DNA from: Heliocidaris erythrogramma
Taxonomy: Eukaryota > Echinodermata > Echinoidea > Camarodonta > Echinometridae
Length of the DNA stretch: 64,000 nucleotides
Assembly (NCBI GenBank): GCA_025617745.1
Contig: CM046859.1
Location: forward strand, 434,001 to 498,000
Direction: 5' to 3'
The notes under the pieces were generated by a model. It was given only the letters and a program-made list of their open reading frames with translations, had not been told where the DNA came from and ran no database searches. Of this stretch, positions 59,152-64,000 are shown piece after piece. How positions within the stretch are numbered: the first letter of the stretch is position 1; every line of letters begins with the position of its first letter. The position numbers and the translations under genes are program-made.

Positions 59152-59660
59152 TTATTAAGGTTAGCTGGCAACCAAATACGGCATACTCACAGATTTAGTG
59201 TTTATGTAGAGTGTAGCGACTTAAAATCACGAGTTGGCAACCGATCAATATTGGGCTGTGACACCCAGTGGTAGATCGGGGGGGGGGGGGGGGGCTTTTG
59301 GCGGAGGCCTTTAATTTTTTCTTTCGTTTTTTCGCGTATCTCTCTTTCATATCGCGACTCCCCCCCCCCCCCCCCCCCCCACTTTAATAAATCCTGGATC
59401 TGCCGGTGACATCCTAGTTGGGTTCAAAGTACAATGTCATCATGAAAGACTGGATAGACGTGTGGGCGTCGCTAGGCCTTTCTGAGTTGGAGGTGGGGGG
59501 AGTGTCGATACCACTAATTTACCGTGTGCCACCGATAACCGATAAACCTTTGTTGTGAACGACAAAATTATTTTTTTTGGGGGGGGGGGGGGGCATGTGC
59601 AGCAGCAAGTAATAGATTAATTTGTTCTCAACCTATATCAACCGTGAGTTTATTTTCATT
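57540..59660. other. Spacer of the large inverted repeat, non-coding
   Basis: AT-rich with a TA dinucleotide run at about 59108-59144 and G or C runs at about 59279-59294 and 59360-59380, the latter followed by aatcctggatctgcc. No gene recognised. Confidence 0.5.
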
Positions 59661-59664
59661 TAAT

Positions 59665-59955
59665 GATGAATAATAATACATAACATTTATATTGCGCTGA
59701 ATATTATGTTTCTAAGCGCCGAAGTAGTATTTTTACCCTGGCTTTAGCCCAGCTGCTCTATAAGGCGCTGAAAGCAGTCAAGGAAAAAATTCCTACCACG
59801 TACCCATTTACTACACCTGGGTGGAGAGTGGCGAATGTAGATGACATGTCTTGCCAAAGGACATTCGTGCCGTGGCGGGACTCGAACCGCGAACCATGAG
59901 ATCCACCATGAGATCCAAAGTCCGGTGACGTATCCACTAGACCACGACACCTCTA
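59665..59955 (-). mobile_element. Complete tRNA-derived SINE with L2-type tail
   Basis: Minus strand: A box TGGTCTAGTGG and B box GGTTCGAGTCC, with a possible 9-bp acceptor stem (GTGTCGTGG with CCACGGCAC, one GU pair). The anticodon region has a 12-base duplication (atctcatggtgg). Then a body (ccacccaggtgt..aaatgggta) and tail GCGCTTAGAAACATAATATT followed by CAGCGCAATATAA and ATTATT. The tail resembles that of the LINE at 37104-38620. Confidence 0.85.
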
Positions 59956-59989
59956 TTTGATAAATCTAATTCGAATATTTTTTTTCCTT

Positions 59990-60370
59990 GCCAAATAGGG
60001 ATTTTATCAAAAAGGAACGTATATTTACAAAAGGGACATTTTTAGAGTTGAAAAGGGAACATTTATTAATAATTAGATAAATATATATAGCTACTTTATT
60101 AGTTATTCTGCTGTGCTGTGATGTAATGTAACATAACTCTCAGGGGGGAGGGATACTTGCAAGAGTAAATGTAGCACATGTTTTATATGAATAGGGTAGT
60201 AATCCCAGTTAAGGGTGGCTTTTATCATAGGTGGTAAGGGAGACTTTGATAATAATGTGGAACTGGCACCGGTTAGAAAGAAAAGGTGACACTTTTCTGA
60301 AGTAAATGGGTTCATTTTTCCTAACTAAAAGGGGTACTTTGGGGATATTTTTAAATGGGAAACTGTTCAC
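59990..60370 (+). repeat. Degenerate GGGCACTTATCAGA-type repeat
   Basis: Loose copies of aaaagggacattt and aaaaggtgacacttttctga. Same family as 2860-3200 and 33930-34330, more decayed. Confidence 0.55.
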
Positions 60371-60479
60371 GCCCAGAACGTACCACGTTTGCATGTCTCC
60401 GACTGTCAGATGTACAACATTGCAACAATCATCAGGGATTTTTCATGTAAAGGGAAGAGAAAACTAAGTGGTATCGAGA

Positions 60480-60770
60480 TTCCTAAACATGGGTGTCGAT
60501 CCCGGGCGGGTTGGGGGGGGGGGGGCTGGGGGTTATATATTCCCCCTGAAATTTGAGGTGGGGGTGGCCTGTATAATCCCCCAATATTTTTTGGATGTGA
60601 GAATTACGATACATTAACTTAATACTAATAATTATCCAAATTCATTGTTTAACAACATTTAATCATACAGAAAACCACTTCGGGATGCTCTAAAATGCAA
60701 GTTTTATAGACAGATATTTTAAAAAGTCCCTGGTGTGGGAGGGGGATACCGCCCCTCCCACAGTTTGACT
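60480..60770 (+). repeat. Fragment starting ATGGGTGTCGATCCCGGG
   Basis: acatgggtgtcgatcccggg, a G run, then gcctgtataatcccccaata and aactaataattatcc. The order matches 22790-22870 plus 23570-23600, and 43410-43510. Confidence 0.7.
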
Positions 60771-61084
60771 CCTCGTAGAATGTGTACGGTCATCATTATT
60801 ATAACTTATTGTGATACAATGGAGAGAATCTTTATAAACATCTATGAAAAAAATGAAATATTTGAAATTTCATATAAAATACAAAAGGAAAAGTGAGCTC
60901 ATGACATCATCGAATCACTAATTTGCATACAGCCCATGTTATGCATATCACTGTTTTACGAAACCATGCAAACCTTCAAAATGCCGTAAATTTCTTATTT
61001 GTATCCTATTTTTATACCTTTTTACTGTTTTCTTTATTTAATTTAACTCTACTGATTCAACTCAACTCATCATTTGGGTGGACT

Positions 61085-62497
61085 TGGCCTTTAAGACAAA
61101 CAAGCTGATTCTGATAGCTACGGTGAAAAATAATATAAGATTCATTTGATATTGTTCAAATTCAGTTTGTTTAACTTTTATTTTGTATTGGTAGGTCACA
61201 TTTCTTTCTTCGAAATATTTCATCTTCATTAACATTCTGTTTCCATGGCAACAGTTTCCATAAATCAAATTTAGCTCAACTCCAATTAAATTTAAATATA
61301 ATCAAACAGACGGCAAAAGTTATTAGATGTTTACCATTATTTCATGTTGAAAACAACTATAGTATTTTGTTAGAAATACAACGCAATAATATTATTTGTT
61401 ACCATGGTAACGGCCTACACATGTAGTAGTCACATCTATCACCCCTTCACTAAAATAAGTTATAAGTGAGTGTCCTGTAAAAGAGAAAATAATAATAGTC
61501 AATATCAATACTTCTTTTTTAGGTAGCATCAAGAGATTTTGCTCAAATATCAGTTTTGTTCTTACCGTTTCCATGGAAACAGCCATTTTCAAACACGATG
61601 GACACTTTTTATAACTCTTATTTGGGTTTTTATCAAGTGAGAAACTTTTGATACATTATTTTAAAATGTTACAATGTGTTTTTGTACTTTCTTAATCACG
61701 AATACATGACAATTTCTTAAATTCTATTGTTTTTGATCCGTTGCCATGGTAATAGCCCTTGTGGTCACGCCCACCTTTTAATTTAGGGCAAAGAAGCACA
61801 TTTTGAGAGTTAATGGTCCCATCTAACAGAAAAAAAATCATTTAAGATTATTTCTAAGGAGGTGGGGACATTTCAGTTTTTGGCCCATAGACTATACTGA
61901 TAATACATGGGATAATTGCCTTTGTAAATGTACACTCTAGATGTACCTTCAAATTTCAGTTTTTCAGTCAAAATGCGCATCCAGTAAAAATACCTATTAC
62001 CTTATCGGATAATCTGTTTTCTGTGTGTGACATGACAATATACATGATATGTTTAATCAAGAAAGAGTGTTTAAAATGACAAATTTACGTTGGGTAAAAA
62101 ACTTTGAAATATTGGTAGTTTTCACAACCTATTATTTTGAGTAAATCACAGTTTTATGTTTCATTACGCCATATATGTGTGTGTAATATCCAACTTTCAA
62201 TTGTGTATTAATCAGGTTTATAACTTGAAACTCAAAATAAATCTGATATCACTTGAAAAGTCTTAATCAGGTGTTACATATTAGGTTAACAAAATTAAAA
62301 ATCGTGATTTTTGACATTCTTTCAAATTTTGAGCCCAAAATGGCATTTTTAGGCAAAAATGCGCGTGGCATCCGCCCGTACGTTATTCGTCAGTAGTTCT
62401 GCAAGACTTTAAGCATGGATGCCGAGCATTACCCAAAAATGCAGTCGAATCTTTTTCTAGAGCCTTTTTGGATGTTTGGCTGGCCTACTATTACATG
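61085..62497 (-). repeat. Right arm of the large inverted repeat, with palindrome sites
   Basis: Reverse complement of 56105-57535 with scattered differences. Sites GTTTCCATGGCAAC (61239), GTTACCATGGTAAC (61399), GTTTCCATGGAAAC (61568) and GTTGCCATGGTAAT (61740), at steps of 160-172 bases. 61399 and 61568 are perfect palindromes. Confidence 0.9.
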
Positions 62498-62499
62498 CT

Positions 62500-64000
62500 T
62501 TTATAATAGAACACAAATAAAACACTGTAGCGGATGAACTAATGGAGTATCAACATTCAAATATGAACATTTAAAAACAACGTTTTGAAATGAAATATTT
62601 AAACAAATGAAAGAGATAAGGATGGTACAAAATAACACAAGACGTATACAGGAAAGAAAGATGGAAACTAGACCACAAACTAACGGTACAGTAGGGGTAG
62701 ACAATTTTCATCCTCGTGTAATATACATGCATATACTTGATACAATTCACTAGTGCACAATGAAACATAGGTATAAAGCAATAATTGATTAATCAAATCC
62801 TTAAATGATTTCAAATATCTGCTTAAATTATGATCATCCCCGCGATAAGACAAATTTTGAACATTCAATTATTTCAAATAAAATACAGCTTGATTTCTTA
62901 GAAGAAAAATATACAGACATCGCATGAATCACCATCGACATGAAAATTTCAATTATGTGAACATATTTAGCGGAATAGCCCTTTAATCTTTTAACGTGAG
63001 CTGAACATTGGGCTACATGACAATCTGTACTGACCGCAAGAGGGGCACTACTTTGCGTCGGTTATCGAGTTTAAGAATGGCGAATAACGAATCGTTACAG
63101 GACGGGAAGAAAAAACAATGAATATTCATTGATATGCATTATGTAATAACTGAGGTTGCAGCTGTTTCCAAAATATCTGACTAGCAGAGAAAACAAATTT
63201 TGAAAGCATCTGAGAATACAATCATAATCAATCATTTGATATCTGTGTTCATGCTTACATTGTTGCTGGGGTTTATGTTTGCCAAAGCTTAACTACGTTT
63301 TCCACGGTCAAAGAAACTCACTATTTACTACCCAAACATCTTTTAATACATTTTCATCTAGAGACTTCAAGAACACCCTTCAACAAACGAAAAGCCACTT
63401 GGATTTAAAACGATACAAGGTGGACCTTCGTGAGCGATTTTTGAGTAGAGTGGAAAAGTTGTAGGTCCATGGGAAAATGAAGTCGGAGCTTAGTGTCAGT
63501 TTCGATACAAGGACTTTCATCTTACATTCAATTTTGTATGAACTAGACCTAAAAATCATCTTTGAAATGAAAGCTCCAAGTGCTCTGAGTGGTTAGCACT
63601 CGCATGAGCCTCTACTGAGGCCTGCGGTAAAGAACTACTGTCTGTACTGGCGATAGAATCGAAAAATACCAGAAATTGTTAAATAAATCCCCAGAACAGA
63701 CAGTAGTTTATTCCTGTCAAGATCTACTTGGCTGTAAGTTATGCCCACTCAGGGCACCGTTACTATCCTTGGCTGTTAAAAAAACGTGCGGGACTACACA
63801 CTAACGAGAGTCTATACGGCGACTCCCTTAAATCATTGCTGGGGGCACAAATGCACAGGTTTTACTTTTACCTATGTAATTTTTTTAGGTGTCTTACCTT
63901 ATATCATGCTGTTCTTGCACCCATTGCGTCCAAGAAAATGAAAATATCTGATTTTGGTTCTTGCTTCCTTTTTATCGTCTCACTCACGGTCACTGTCTAT
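62500..64000. other. Right end of window, nothing firm
   Basis: No exon recognised. agtgctctgagtggttagcactcg at about 63578-63605 resembles a tRNA A box, but no B box follows. A 61-codon frame at 63279-63464 has no family features. Confidence 0.4.

Noticed and set aside
63279-63464. 61-codon plus-strand frame ending in a charged stretch
   Set aside because: Could be a terminal exon but no acceptor, family match or neighbouring exon supports it.
1-64000. CRISPR arrays, rRNA, bacterial operons or ribosome-binding sites
   Set aside because: Tandem repeats present have no spacer structure of CRISPR type, and gene architecture is eukaryotic throughout.

Overview
The window looks like nuclear DNA of a marine invertebrate deuterostome, most likely an echinoderm. 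Genes are split into short exons with GT-AG introns and phase-1 junctions. They encode C-type lectin, EGF-like and fibronectin type III modules. The DNA is AT-rich and full of non-LTR retrotransposon pieces, tRNA-derived SINEs, inverted-repeat elements, minisatellites and very long G or C runs. The species assignment is inference from this style. Nothing bacterial or operon-like was seen, and nearly all simple open frames are repeats or chance.

Two spliced protein genes can be reconstructed, both on the minus strand. The first (about 20722 down to 13232) starts with a signal-peptide exon, has a complete C-type lectin domain in three exons, and then has the first exon of a second lectin domain. 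Its remaining 3' exons were not found. The second (39586 down to 32310) is the 3' part of a single-pass receptor: two EGF-like exons, a beta-sandwich-like module, an FN3 exon, a transmembrane exon and a terminal exon. Its cytoplasmic tail carries an ITAM-spaced pair of tyrosine motifs (YQDL-x8-YEEI) flanked by two YEN motifs. Both reading frames hold through every junction. The receptor's 5' end was not found in the window.

Layout: 1-1.66 kb, LINE fragment. 2.8-4.4 kb, short repeats. 7-10 kb, dispersed repeat copies. 11.4-12.5 kb, a minisatellite. 12.5-13.0 kb, a three-copy repeat. 13.2-20.7 kb, the lectin gene; its introns hold a roughly 155-bp satellite split by nested inverted-repeat elements. 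22.4-25.0 kb, a tRNA-like sequence and two complete non-autonomous DNA transposons. 25.4-27.5 kb, a satellite with GTTNCCATGGNAAC-type palindromes and a second degenerate repeat. 28.3-29.4 kb, a mariner-like remnant. 30.4-31.7 kb, hairpins. 32.3-39.6 kb, the receptor gene, with an L2-like LINE in one intron. 40.5-44.5 kb, more repeat copies, two of them partners of copies at 8.5-9.8 and 23.6-24.9 kb. 45.3-48.1 kb, four small inverted-repeat elements. 48.4-50.0 kb, a second LINE. 50-55.2 kb, duplications, simple repeats and SINEs. 56.1-62.5 kb, a large inverted repeat whose arms carry the same palindrome array.

The two observations most worth following are the ITAM-like tail of the receptor and the array of RFX/X-box-like palindromes spaced at about nucleosome length in three separate loci. 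All exon boundaries were placed by eye from splice signals and phase, without transcript data.
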